DNA of 64,000 nucleotides from NCBI GenBank assembly GCA_033557465.1, contig CM066044.1, positions 196,346,184-196,410,183 on the forward strand. Direction: 5' to 3'. Position numbers and translations under genes: made by a program. This document shows, one piece after another, positions 18,556 through 28,319 of the stretch. Below the pieces are notes generated by a model, which made no database searches, had not been told where the DNA came from, and was given only the letters and a program-made list of their open reading frames with translations. Positions within the stretch are counted from its first letter, which is position 1. Every line of letters begins with the position of its first letter. Origin of the DNA: Ichthyophis bannanicus. Its lineage: Eukaryota > Chordata > Amphibia > Gymnophiona > Ichthyophiidae.

Positions 18556-19123
18556 TATTTTATCTTTTGCCAGAACAGTGGGGTTATTGTACCTCTTGCC
18601 GGGATGGTGTACCTTCTATGTGATTGGCGTTCGGATAAAAACTGCTGTATGATGTCTGCTTGCTGACATGAGCCGGATGTCTGAAAATACCCAGATAAGT
18701 GAATAAATTTTTATTACAAAAGATTATATTCTGCTGTTTAAAGGAAATTATTTTTCTATTCCTTTTAGGATAATTGAAGAATTGATATGCTCCGGTTCTA
18801 TGCTGTATCGCAGACACTTTTTCTAAATTTTAGGAATCTCAATAAATAAATGTTCTGTTGGTAGGTGGTAAGGTCGTGTTAGATATTGTTAGTGTTGTTA
18901 GATTGAAGTTTCTATTGAAAACGTATAGAGGCAGTGACCCATGATGTGAGTGTCTGCTCTTAAACCCTATGGTGTCTAGTTCGCCACATGTCGGGGTAAG
19001 ACCATCCTGAGGTCGTTTGTGCCTTATTGAAGTGTATGAAATAATTGTTTATATTGGTAAAATTAGCTTATTTATGTAAGTGAGGTCAAGGGTGTTGGTT
19101 TGCATTGGATGCGCAAAACTAAC

Positions 19124-19389
19124 CCATTTGGAGAGATTGCCCCCAAAGAGTTTCTCGCCAAAACCCCTTCCGATCGATCTCCATTTATCCAGACCCCCTG
19201 GCTCCTATTCCTTTTATGAACCGCTGGAATGCATCCAGTTCATCCACACAATCTGACTGCTGCCTCCTTTTGGCCAAACAACCCACCACTGACACCGTCC
19301 AAACTTGGGCTGTTACAGCTGTTTCTGATGCTCTGGACATACAGGCCTGGTCTTCAGGACTGGATTGTGTTTTTTCTCAGCTCTTCACA
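19124..19389. other. Unassigned segment
   Basis: Lies between the Penelope pair and a DIRS-type terminus. A weak open frame continues from it, but I recognise no motif. It may be decayed DIRS interior. Confidence 0.4.
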
Positions 19390-19697
19390 GCCTTCTGCTT
19401 GGGAGTCATCTACAGTATGTATGGCTGACTCATCTTGTTTGTCCATGGAAAAAGCAGTTACTTACCTGTAACAATGGTTCTCTGTGGATCGCAGGAAAAG
19501 TCAACCACACAGGTGGCAATGGGTGGGCATGGAGGTGGGGGGTAGTTAGCACATGCTCAGAAATGTCTTTCTAGACTTTTATCAGCTTTAGGAGAGAGAT
19601 TCTATCAATGGTGCTATCGTATGCCATCACTTATGTGTGGCTGACTTATTCTGCTGTCCACAGAGAACCCCTATTTGCAGGTATGTAAATTTGCTAA
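19390..19697 (+). mobile_element. DIRS-type 3' end: internal complementary region plus right repeat (second family)
   Basis: Bases 19450-19520 ('gttacttacctgtaac' ... 'ggttctctgtgga') are the approximate reverse complement of 19630-19697 ('ctgtccacagagaacccc' ... 'gcaggtatgtaaa'). An internal copy of the terminus in inverse orientation just before the right terminus is the DIRS layout. The terminus differs from the 2993-8944 family but shares the 'caggta' ending. No recombinase motif is recognisable upstream. Confidence 0.45.
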
Positions 19698-20287
19698 ACT
19701 GACAGTAGTTCATGTTCCTGCTATGGGTTTAACACATCGTGAGTTAGTGAGCTTTTCAGTCTTCCTTTTTGTGTTATGTTGATGCTGAAGAGGAGGGCAA
19801 GAAAAGCACCATGGGTTGGATTTCAAAGTACAGCAGCCTCTGGGGACCTGATTCTCAGCAACAGAAGAGGAAGGAGAGAAGAACCTTTTCGGCAGCATTT
19901 CTTGTTGCAGCAGCTGTTGAGGACCTGATGCCTGGCAGTGAAAGCGGAGGGATAGATGACCTCATCCATTGCATTATCTGGTGCGGTAAGTGCTGTTCCC
20001 CTCACTTGGTTTGCAGCTTGTCGTGCTGTGAGGGCTTGTGTGCATCAGCGATGCTGAGAGCTAAACTATCGGTAGTTTAACTACTAGCAGCTGAGGTGCC
20101 AGACCAAGACAAACCACCCATCTGGGCAGCAGCAGAATGGGATGGTGTAGACGGCGGAGGATCACATTTCTGTGACAACAGCAACAACACCAAACTTAAA
20201 CTGCGTGGAAGAAAGGCCCGGCAATCTACTTCTGTATCTTCCCAATGGATAGTTACAACAAAACAAATTGTGCTATAGTGCTGGAAA

Positions 20288-21118
20288 ATGAGACCCCCCA
20301 GGTCGGAAGGCACTCAACTAGCTACTGGGGAAGAGCTGAAGACTTTTCAGAGTAAAGCCAGCATTTATGATGTGGCTGGATCAAAGCCCTCGGGACGTCT
20401 GACTGCTGATGTAGCTGCTCTTGAAATGAGAGTCAGAAGCTGTAAAGATGTCTTACACATTGGAACATGGAATGTACGAAGCTTGAACCAAGGGAAGTTG
20501 GAGGTGGTCAAGAATGAAATGGAACGTGTACAACTTGATCTGTTGGGTGTCAGCGAACTGAAATGGACTGGCATTGAGCACTTTGCATCAGATGATCACA
20601 TAGTCTACTATGCTGGAAATGAAAGACAAAGAAGAAATGGTGTTGCATTTATAATAAAGAAGAAACTTGCAAGAACTGTAATGAAATACAATGCAGTTAG
20701 CGAACGCTTAATCTCTATTCATCTACGAGGAATGCCTATCAACACAACATAATTCAAGTATATACCTCCAACAACAGCTGCAGATGAGAATGAAATTGAA
20801 GAGTTCTATGAACAAGTACAAGCTGAAATTGACAGAACATGCAAACAGGATATCCTGATAGTCATGGATGACTGGAACGCAAACATTGGCAACAAAGAAG
20901 AAGGTAAAGTAGTTGGAAAATATGGACTTGGCAACAGAAATGAAGCTGGAGAAAGACTGATAGAATTCTGCAAGACCAACGATCTATTCATCTCAAATAC
21001 CTTCTTCCAGCAACACAAGCGGTGACTGCACACATGGACTTCACCCAATGGATTGTATAAAAATCAAATTGACTATATCTGTGGAAGTCAACGATGGAAA
21101 AGCTCTATAACTGAGCAG
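20288..21118 (+). pseudogene. RTE endonuclease (APE-type) domain
   Basis: Nicks target DNA for target-primed reverse transcription. 'LHIGTWNVRSLNQGKLEVVK' carries the catalytic Asn, and 'LLGVSELKWTG' carries the catalytic Glu. After a stop at 20750 the next frame continues with 'QDILIVMDDWNANIGN', where family members have a Gly-Asp-Trp-Asn motif. Then come 'NEAGERLIEFCKTNDLFISN', another stop (20 bases before 'LHTWTSPNG'), and 'NQIDYICGSQRWKSSI' where the reading ends at an insertion. Two stops and the loss of the terminal Ser-Asp-His block make it inactive. Confidence 0.82.
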
Positions 21119-21292
21119 GATGGCATCCTTGGGCGGGAGGAGGACCGCGCATGCGCGCTGCAGTCCCAGGGGCTTTCTTCGGGGGCTGGGGGGGTTGCTC
21201 TGCGGGGGCTCCGTCGGCGCCGACGTCACCCATAAGTGAGGACTGATTCCTGCTGCTCCTGGAGAACACCTGTTACAGGTGAGTAACTACTC
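21119..21292 (+). mobile_element. DIRS-like terminal fragment (second family)
   Basis: G+C-rich segment ending 'tggagaacacctgttacagg' and 'tgagtaactactc'. This resembles the terminus at 19450-19697 ('acctgtaaca', 'gagaacccc'). It sits at the break point of the RTE endonuclease. No coding sequence. Confidence 0.4.
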
Positions 21293-21429
21293 TTTTTGTC
21301 ATTTTTAACCAAATATACAAAAATGGAATAGATCTATGTTCCACCTGAGCAGTAAATGTCAAGTGCAGATTCTGATCACTGATTCATGTAATAAACTCAT
21401 CCAACAATTCCCAGCTACATTTCAAAATA

Positions 21430-21785
21430 AAAAAAATATGTCTATAAACTGGACCCATAAACCTATATGGGTCCAGTTATATTGACATATACACTACATC
21501 CTCCTAAAAATGTTGCACACCTGTATGTTCAATCGAGGGGTCTACTGTAGCCCCCATAGCCACCCTACAAATCTGATAAAAGAAGCAGTTTTCAAACTCA
21601 AAATAATTCTTCATCAAAACTTAGACATTTGCTGTAAAAAAAAAAAAAAAAAAAAAAGTCATGTCTATGAACACTGAAGCACTCTTAAAAAAACGAATAC
21701 TCACCTCTACAGCTGCTTGTTGGGGAATGTTGATAGAGAGAGGCTATATCCACTGTTACCAATAGCCAATCCTCCTCTACCCCAC
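21430..21785 (-). mobile_element. Penelope-like RT fragment
   Basis: Minus-strand frames give 'EEDWLLVTVDIASLY' (RT motif A of Penelope elements) near 21740-21785, and after a frameshift and A-run 'QICRVAMGATVDPS' (motif B; family form is near G-T-A-M-G-A) near 21540. These are the RT motifs missing from the copies at 16409 and 17598. It is heavily decayed. Confidence 0.55.
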
Positions 21786-22622
21786 CATATGGAAACATAG
21801 AAACATGATGGCAGAAAAAGTTTGCATGGCCTATCTAATCTGCCCTTCCATATCAACCACTACAACAGTCCCTTTTTTTCCCTTTAGAGATCCTCTGTGT
21901 TTTTCCCATGCTTTTTTGTATTCGGATGCTGTCCTCATCTCTACCATCTCCATTGGGAGACTATTCCAAGCATCTACCACTCTTTCCATAAAGAAATATT
22001 CCGCATATTACTCCTGAGTCTATCCCCTTTCACCCTCATCCTATGTCCCCTCTTAGCAGAGCTTGCTTTCAATCGAAAGAGGCTCGCCTCCTGTGCATTT
22101 GTCACAGAGGTATTTAAACATCTCAATCATATCACCTCTATCCCGCCTTTCCTCTAAAGTTATACATAATAAGATCCTTAAATCTGTCCTCATATGCTTT
22201 ATAACTAAGACCAGTAACCATTTTAATAGCCACTCTCTGTACCGATTCCATCCTGTTTATATCTGTTTGAAGATGCGGTCTCCAGAATTGCACACAATAC
22301 TCCAAATAAGGTCTCACCAAATACTTATACAGAGGCTTTATCACCTCCTTTCTTCTGCTGGCTGTTACTCTCCCTATGCGCCCAAGAATCCTAGCTTTCG
22401 CCGTTGCCTTTTCTACTTCTACAATCACACCTTGGTCCTGCTCTTCTTTTGTGGACAGAAGTACTTCACCCCCTATACTATATCGCTCCCTTGGATTGCT
22501 GCAGCCCAAATGCATGATCTTGCATTTTTTAACTTTAAATCACAGCTGCCATTTTCTAGACCATTCGTCAAGCTTAGCTAGATCCCTCCTCATGTTATCT
22601 ATACCTTCCTGGGTATATCTAC
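21786..22622 (-). mobile_element. CR1 LINE 3' fragment
   Basis: Minus strand: 'LGCSNPRERYSIGGEVLLST', 'KARILGRIGRVTASRRKEVI', 'YLVRPYLEYCVQFWRPHLQ' and 'RVAIKMVTGLSYKAYEDRFKDL', the terminal third of the CR1 ORF. The 3' UTR runs to 21790. Small deletions and a frameshift are present. The copy at 57905-59520 is a close relative. Confidence 0.85.
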
Positions 22623-22625
22623 TCT

Positions 22626-22928
22626 ATTGCGGGAGGAGTAGCCTAGTGGTTGGGGCAAGGTACTTCAGGCCGGAAGGTCAGGGGTTCAAATCCCACTAGA
22701 GGACAGCAACCTTGGGCCGGAAGGACTGGGGTTTCTAGTCCCACAGATGCTCCTTGTGGTCTTGGGCAAGCCACTTAACCCTCCATAGCCCATGTTCCCT
22801 GTAAGTATTAGTGTATGTGTCTCATATCCCTGCTTGTTAAATGTATCCCCCAATTGTGTTGTGACCGCTTTGATTGAAGGATAAGGCGGTATACAAAAAC
22901 TGTCTAAATAAATAAATAAAATAAATAA
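22626..22928 (+). mobile_element. Dimeric tRNA/CORE SINE with L2-like tail
   Basis: The head 'gtagcctagtggttggggc' resembles a Pol III A box and 'ggttcaaatccc' a B box. The head's second half occurs twice ('gccggaaggtcaggggttc', then 'gccggaaggactggggttt'). The CORE block 'cttgggcaagccacttaacc' follows, and the tail is 'aaggcggtatac' ... 'aaataaataaa', as in L2 3' ends. Same structure at 41678 and 58753. Confidence 0.8.
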
Positions 22929-22930
22929 AC

Positions 22931-23058
22931 TCAAGCTAAAGTTGAAAAAGAGCAAACCACTCATGAATGCAGCAAAATATGACCTTGAGAATATACCACT
23001 GGAATTTAAAGACTGCCTGCAAAATCGATTTGCTGTTTTAGATACAAATGACAGAGCT
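22931..23058 (+). pseudogene. RTE linker fragment between endonuclease and RT
   Basis: 'KLKLKKSKPLMNAAKYDLEN' and 'FAVLDTNDRA' continue the RTE ORF. Its last codons run straight into the TG...CA insertion at 23059 and resume after it at 24568. Confidence 0.7.
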
Positions 23059-24567
23059 TGTAAAAGGGGGTGCTTGTTATGAAGGTACCAGCATCTTGGC
23101 AAGTATGTAAATTAATTGTCTTGCAAAGGATTGTGGTTATTGAAGTCCATTCACACAAAGCTTGCCTTTTTAAAATAATGAAGACTCTTGTAGTTGTTCG
23201 AGTGTAAGGCAAAATTAGAATTTATTTATGGGGTGAATATCCCCCACACAGATATGCTTGGTAACACCGTCCAGATAACTTCTCCAGGGTTTATTCAACA
23301 CAAAATAAGGCAACTGAAAATCTTATAGAAATAAGAATCAAAGTCCTTTATGGAACAGAAAGGCTTCTTTCAGCCACTGCTAATAAACTCCTTAGCAGTG
23401 CTGGGGAAAAACAAATCAAAGAGGGAAACTTCTTTATACAAAAACAATGCTCACTTTCTCCATACAGAAAAGAACTTTTAAAACCCACGTGTGCACAGCT
23501 TGTGCTGGGCTCTCCTCCACCAACAGGTGACAATTAACTGCAATCAGTAGCTTGATTTCAGCACACGTGCAAAACTTTCCAACAAAGCTTTTTCTTTTCA
23601 ACAAAACTTTATGGGAAGCCAATATTCAGAATGTTTCCTTTTGATGTTTGCTCTGATATTTAGGATTTTCCTAAAATAACAACCTACTCAAAGAACAGTC
23701 CATATAATTATCCTCTGCATCAGATATTAAACCTTGCTCCCGATATTGCATTGACTCAGTTTCTCCGTCTGGCTCAGAGGGCTTTAGGAACAGACCTCTA
23801 CACGGAGAGAAACTGTTTCCCTGCTGTTTGCACTGCTCAAAGCTAGAGAAACATTCACAGCTCCTACCTGAATCCAGGCAAGCGTCAGGCTGCTTCTACT
23901 GGTATTCTTGCCAGTATGCAATAGAGCTTCTGTGTCCTGTCCTCCAGTTGGTATCTCTGGATCTCAGGATCTTTTCTCCAGACATTCTCCAAGAGGTATT
24001 TGTGCTCCTTTCCTCCTTAGCTGCAACAGACCTCTTCCTAGGGGTTGCTTGGGGGTCCCTGGCTGTGGATCTACAGACCTCTGGCTTTCTCCAGTCCTCT
24101 GAACCTTCTTTCCCCCGGGTATCTCTCCAGGCATAGGTACTTCTCTGAACTCCTCTCATGGACCGTCTGCTTCCTTGTCCTTGTTCCTTCAGTTTCCGGT
24201 TGTTCTTCCTTCTGTTCTCGGTCTTCATCTCTGTCTCCTTCTCCTTTCTTTTCCCTGAAGATTCCCCTCTAGCTTTAAAGGGCCTAGATTGCAACTCCTC
24301 CCTTGCACTCTTCAGGTGTTTTGGATTAAGCATTCTTCTAGAGGCTGTTTGATTAGGGATGACATAATGCTTTCTCTGATTAGACTCATGCTTTTCCACT
24401 CTAGCTTCCCTAGGGACTTTCTGCATACTAGTGCATTCTGGAACATGTAGTCTTTTAGGGAAACAAGCTGTCTTATTTCTATAACCTGCCAGCACAGGTC
24501 CCTTGATCAGAGTAAATTCTCCTCTTTTGTCATTACTCCCTGAGCTTTGATAAGCTTCCTTATCACA
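23059..24567 (-). mobile_element. TG...CA insertion, probable solo LTR (1,509 bp)
   Basis: Begins 'tgtaaaagg' and ends 'ttatcaca', with a 4-bp duplication AGCT at 23055-23058 and 24568-24571. Removing one AGCT and the insert restores the RTE reading frame (D-R-A-P-E-E). Read on the minus strand it starts TGTGA and ends ACA, with an AATAAA-type signal ('cataaataaattc') about 170 bases from the 3' end, as an LTR would have. No gag or pol flanks it. The minus-strand open frame is charged and low in complexity and I do not recognise it. Confidence 0.65.
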
Positions 24568-26585
24568 AGCTCCAGAAGAGTTATGGAATGACATCAAGAA
24601 GATTGTGTTGGAAGAAAGCGAGAAGTCTCTACAAAAGGTGAAAAAGGAAAAACGGCCAAAATGGATGACGGAAGAAACTCTGAAAATTTCCCAGAAACGC
24701 AGAGAAGCTAAAGCCAGAGGAGAAAGGAAGACAATCACAGAACTCAACAGAGATTTCCAACGTGCAGCAAGACAGGACAAGGAAAAGTACTACAACGACG
24801 CATGCAATGAAATAGAAGCAGAAACTATTAGAGGAAGAACAAGATCGGCTTTCCTAAAGCTACGAGAGTTAAAGAAAAAGTTCAAGCCTCAAATTGGAAT
24901 GTTACAAGATGCTCAAGGTTCTATGTTGAATGATGCTGAGAAGATCAAGAAAAGGTGGAAGGACTATACAGAGTTTTTATATGATAAAGATCAGTAGACC
25001 AACAGCCGTTTCAACCTGTACCTTATGATCGGGAACCATTGGTGATGAAAGAAGAAGTTGAAGCAGCATTCAAAGCCTTATCAAAGAACAAAGCACCAGG
25101 CATTGATAGCATTCCCATAGAAGTATTACAGCAATCTGATGCAGCTGTTACCATACTTACAAAGCTCTGCCAAGAAATATGGAAGACAACATCATGGCCA
25201 ACTGACTGGAAAAGATCTGTGTTTATACTAATACTAAAGAAAGGTGATCCAACTGACTGGAAATTATCGCACAATCGCTCTGATCCCACATGCCAGCAAG
25301 ATTCTACTGAAGATTATTCAAAAGAGATTACAACCATACCTGGAACAAGAACTACCTGAAGTGCAAGCAGGGTTCAGGAAAGGGCGAGGAACGAGAGACA
25401 TCATTGCGAATGTGAGATGGATCCTTGAAAAGACTAAAGAATACCAAAAGGATATCTATTTGTGCTTTATCGACTATAGCAAGGATTTTGACTGTGTAAA
25501 CCATGAGAAACTCTGGGCCACATTAAGAAGCATGGGTATACCAGAACACCTTATCGTACTCTTGCACAATCTGTACATTGATCAAGAAGCAACAGTTCGA
25601 ACGGAACAAGGAGAAACAGAATGGTTTAAAATAAGCAAAGGTGTAAGACAAGGCTTCATACTTTCCCCCTACCTGTTTAATTTATATGCAGAACAAATCA
25701 TCAGAGAAGCAGGATTGTATGAAGACAACAAAGGTGTGAAGATTGGTGGAAGACTCATCAACAACCTTCACTATGCTGATGATACCACATTACTGGCTGA
25801 AAGTGAAGATGATCTGAAAAATGATACCACATTACTGGCTGAAAGTAAAGATGATCTGAAACATTTGCTTCTCACAATCAAAGAACATAGTCTCAAAATG
25901 GGCCTGCACCTTAATGTAAAGAAGACAAATATCTTGACAACTGGCATAATCAGTAGGTTCATCGTCGAAGGAGAAGAAATTGAAATCGTGAACAACTTTA
26001 ACCTACTTGGATCAACTATCAATAAAGAAGCAACAAGCAGTCAAGAAATCAGATGACGCATTGCTCTTGGCAGAATGGCTATGAAAGACCTAGATAAGAT
26101 TCTCAAGAGCAGAGATGTCTCTCTCCATACAAAGATTTGACTTGTTCAAACCATGGTATTTTCAATAACATCAAATGGATGTGAAAGCTGGACAGTGAAA
26201 AAGGTAGACAGGAAGAAAATTGATGCCTTTGAATTATTGTGCTTGCGGCGAATACTGTGTATACCATGGACTGCTCGAAGAACAAACCAGTCGGTACTAG
26301 AGGAGATCGAACCTAAGCTTTCTTTAGAAGCTCAGATGACAAGACTTCGACTTTCATACTTTGGACACATCATGTGAAGAGAGAGATCATTAGAGAAAGA
26401 CATCATGCTTGACAAGGTAGAAGGTCAACGCAAAAGAGGAAGGCCAGCAATGAGATGGATTGATACAGTAACAGCAGCTATGGGTACCAGTCTGTCAACA
26501 ATGAGCCGCCTGCCTGAAGACTGAACACAATTTAGGATAGCTATCCAGAGGGTCGCCATGAGTTGACTCTGATTCGACCGCACTT
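24568..26585 (+). pseudogene. RTE reverse transcriptase and C-terminal region
   Basis: 'PEELWNDIKKIVLEESEKSL' opens after the LTR junction. The linker (24605-24997) ends in a stop. RT then runs in two frames: 'LSKNKAPGIDSIPIEVLQQS' (about 25080) and, from 25244, 'NYRTIALIPHASKILLKIIQ', 'FRKGRGTRDIIANVRWILEK', motif A 'YLCFIDYSKDFDCVN' and 'KGVRQGFILSPYLFNLYAEQ'. Motif C is 'LHYADDTTLLAES', followed by an internal duplication. After a stop at 26055 the C-terminal part continues: 'GCESWTVKKVDRKKIDAFEL', 'LRRILCIPWTARRTN' and 'RKRGRPAMRWIDTV'. Frameshifts and stops make it inactive, although conserved motifs remain legible. Confidence 0.85.
25781..25864 (+). repeat. 42-bp tandem duplication inside RTE RT
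   Basis: The unit begins 'gataccacattactggctg' and occurs at 25781-25822 and 25823-25864. It duplicates D-T-T-L-L-A-E-S-x-D-D-L-K just after the catalytic Y-A-D-D, in frame. Confidence 0.9.
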
Positions 26586-26799
26586 AACAACATGTGCTGT
26601 TCAATGGAAAAGGCTTCATGCCTGCTGCACAGACTATTTTGTCGCCGTAAGCAGGTGCCTGATGTGGGAGATACAACAGTGATGAGAAATATAGGTAGGC
26701 CCTGGGGGTGGGGAAAGGGGGTTATCTGTACTGGACATGTGGGGGTGATGGTAAGGGGAGATTAAGCCTAGAAAGCCGCTGGAGCCTGCTCTCTACAAT

Positions 26800-28110
26800 C
26801 AGGATCTGCCGGATCTGCATGACAGAGAGCACGACTGCCATGGAGAGCTTAGTCAGCTGTCCATCTGCATCGGAGGCAGCCACAGAAGGGCTTCCTGGCC
26901 AAGAGCGCCCTTTGGGAGAGGCCGGGCCGCCCGTGGTTTTGGTGATAACAGCTGCCATGTTGACTGCTACCTCCTCTTCAGCTTCGGAGCGCAGGGAAGC
27001 TCCTTATTGACAGCCAGTGGTCCCGGATCCACCCTGGGGCCCTTGGAGGGGTTTTACCCAGTGGGGGCAAGTTCCCCTTTTTATCCCAAGTTTGCTTTGC
27101 TGCTGCATCAGGCTTTTTTAATGTAGCAGAGATTGGAAGAGGGGTCTCCTGACTTTGGGGGCCTCCCTCCCTCACTCCCTGCCAGGTGGGGGCTGGCCAG
27201 CCTGGTGGTAGGGAAGTGTCTGCGCTGGGAGAGGTTCCTGGAGTTGGAGGGGCCTTGGTTGGGGTCCCTTGGTCATTTGGAGTTTGGGAGGGTCCTTCTG
27301 ACTTTTTAGAAAATCCAGACCCTGAGGAGTTGGGGGAGCTCCCTGCTGGGGAAGATTCCTCAGCAATTTGAATATTTCATAGGGATGAGCTCCCCTCCCT
27401 AATTATCAAGACCTTGGCAGCCCTACAAATTGCAGATCTGCTGCTGGACCCCACGGAGAAGGCTGAAGGTCTGCTCCTCAAGGGCATCCGGAAGCCCCTT
27501 CACTCCTTTCCCTTCCATTAGATGGTAAAGGCCATGGTTGACAAGGAGTGGAAGGTTCCCGACGCAGGCCTGCTGGTTGGTAGGAGCATGGACAGGCTCT
27601 ACCCCCTCCTGCTGGAGGAGAAGGAAGGCTTACACCTTCCCTGGGTGGATGCACTGGTGGCGATGGTCACCAGGAAGACTACCATTCTGATGGAAGGAGG
27701 GGTGGCCTGGAAGGATACGCAGGATCAGCATATGGAGGCACTGCTTAAGCAGACCTTTTGAGGTGTCTGCCTTGGCCTTACAGGGAGCCATCTGTGGCAC
27801 CTATGTGGCATGAGCCTGTCTGCGTTGGTCACAGAAGATCCTGAAGGTGGTGCTGGCTGAGGCCACCACTAGTGAGGAGGCAGCCCAGTTGGAGTCTGGG
27901 ACTGCCTTCCTGGCTGATCTCTACAACTTGCTTAGGGCCTCAGCCAAATCAATGGTGATTGTGGTGGCTGCTAGGAGGTTCTTGTGGCTATGGAATTGGT
28001 CGGGGGATCTGGCCTCCAAGATGAGGTTAAGCAAGCTCCCTTTCTCAAGGAAGTTACTGTTTGGAGAGAATCTGAAAAAAAATTGTGAAAGACTTGGGGG
28101 ACACTAAGGT
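26800..28110 (+). pseudogene. DIRS gag remnant
   Basis: 'ICRICMTES' keeps the first Cys-x2-Cys; the second pair is reduced to one Cys. Then 'RDELPSLIIKTLAALQIADL', 'KEWKVPDAGLLVGRSMDRLY', 'VDALVAMVTRKTTILMEGGV' and 'RFLWLWNWSGDLASKMRLSK' parallel the intact protein. Several frames are needed to read it. The Arg/Gly-rich tail is not recognisable. Confidence 0.75.
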
Positions 28111-28319
28111 CCCTAGGCTCCTGCAGAGCAAGCCGAAGGTAGCAGGGGTCGTCTTCCATAGTTTGAGGGTGTGAGGTGAGGAAATTCTGTCCAGCAGGGT
28201 GAGGGGTTGAATCCTCAGAAGTCCCAATTTCTCCTGATTTCTCCCGAAGGGCCCCTCCTTTCATGAGGGTGGCAGAGGTGGAGTTGCAGGAGGCTGTGGT
28301 GTCACCGAGTCCTCCTAAA

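Larger units (their letters stand above)
12888..19110. mobile_element. Penelope-like element, two copies head to head
   Basis: A right copy on the plus strand (17598-19110) is mirrored by a left copy on the minus strand that runs from about 17590 down to 12888, with an L1-type insertion at 13296-15928. Arms of about 1.5 kb pair across a roughly 550-bp unpaired middle (17046-17597) that holds additional RT sequence of the left copy only. Both copies encode the end of a Penelope RT followed by a GIY-YIG endonuclease. Outside the arms, 12873-12884 'gtgcaaaactaa' and 19111-19122 'gcgcaaaactaa' look like a 12-bp target duplication with one mismatch, suggesting that the inverted pair entered as a unit. 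Confidence 0.8.
20057..26591 (+). mobile_element. RTE-clade LINE, interrupted by several insertions
   Basis: Pieces in order: endonuclease 20288-21118, linker 22931-23058, RT and C-terminus 24568-26585, and a 3' end 'gggtcgccatgagttgactc' ... 'cacttaacaaca' typical of RTE/BovB. Between the pieces lie a DIRS-like terminus, a Penelope fragment, CR1, a SINE, and a TG...CA insertion with clean duplication. About 90 bases of coding sequence are missing around 21119/22931. The left limit in the 5' UTR is a guess. Confidence 0.8.

Noticed and set aside
22626..22720. tRNA gene
   Set aside because: A- and B-box-like words belong to SINE heads; no complete cloverleaf with anticodon stem is apparent.
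23896..24780. 294-codon minus-strand ORF
   Set aside because: Crosses the boundary between the TG...CA insertion and the RTE linker, so it cannot be an ancestral gene.
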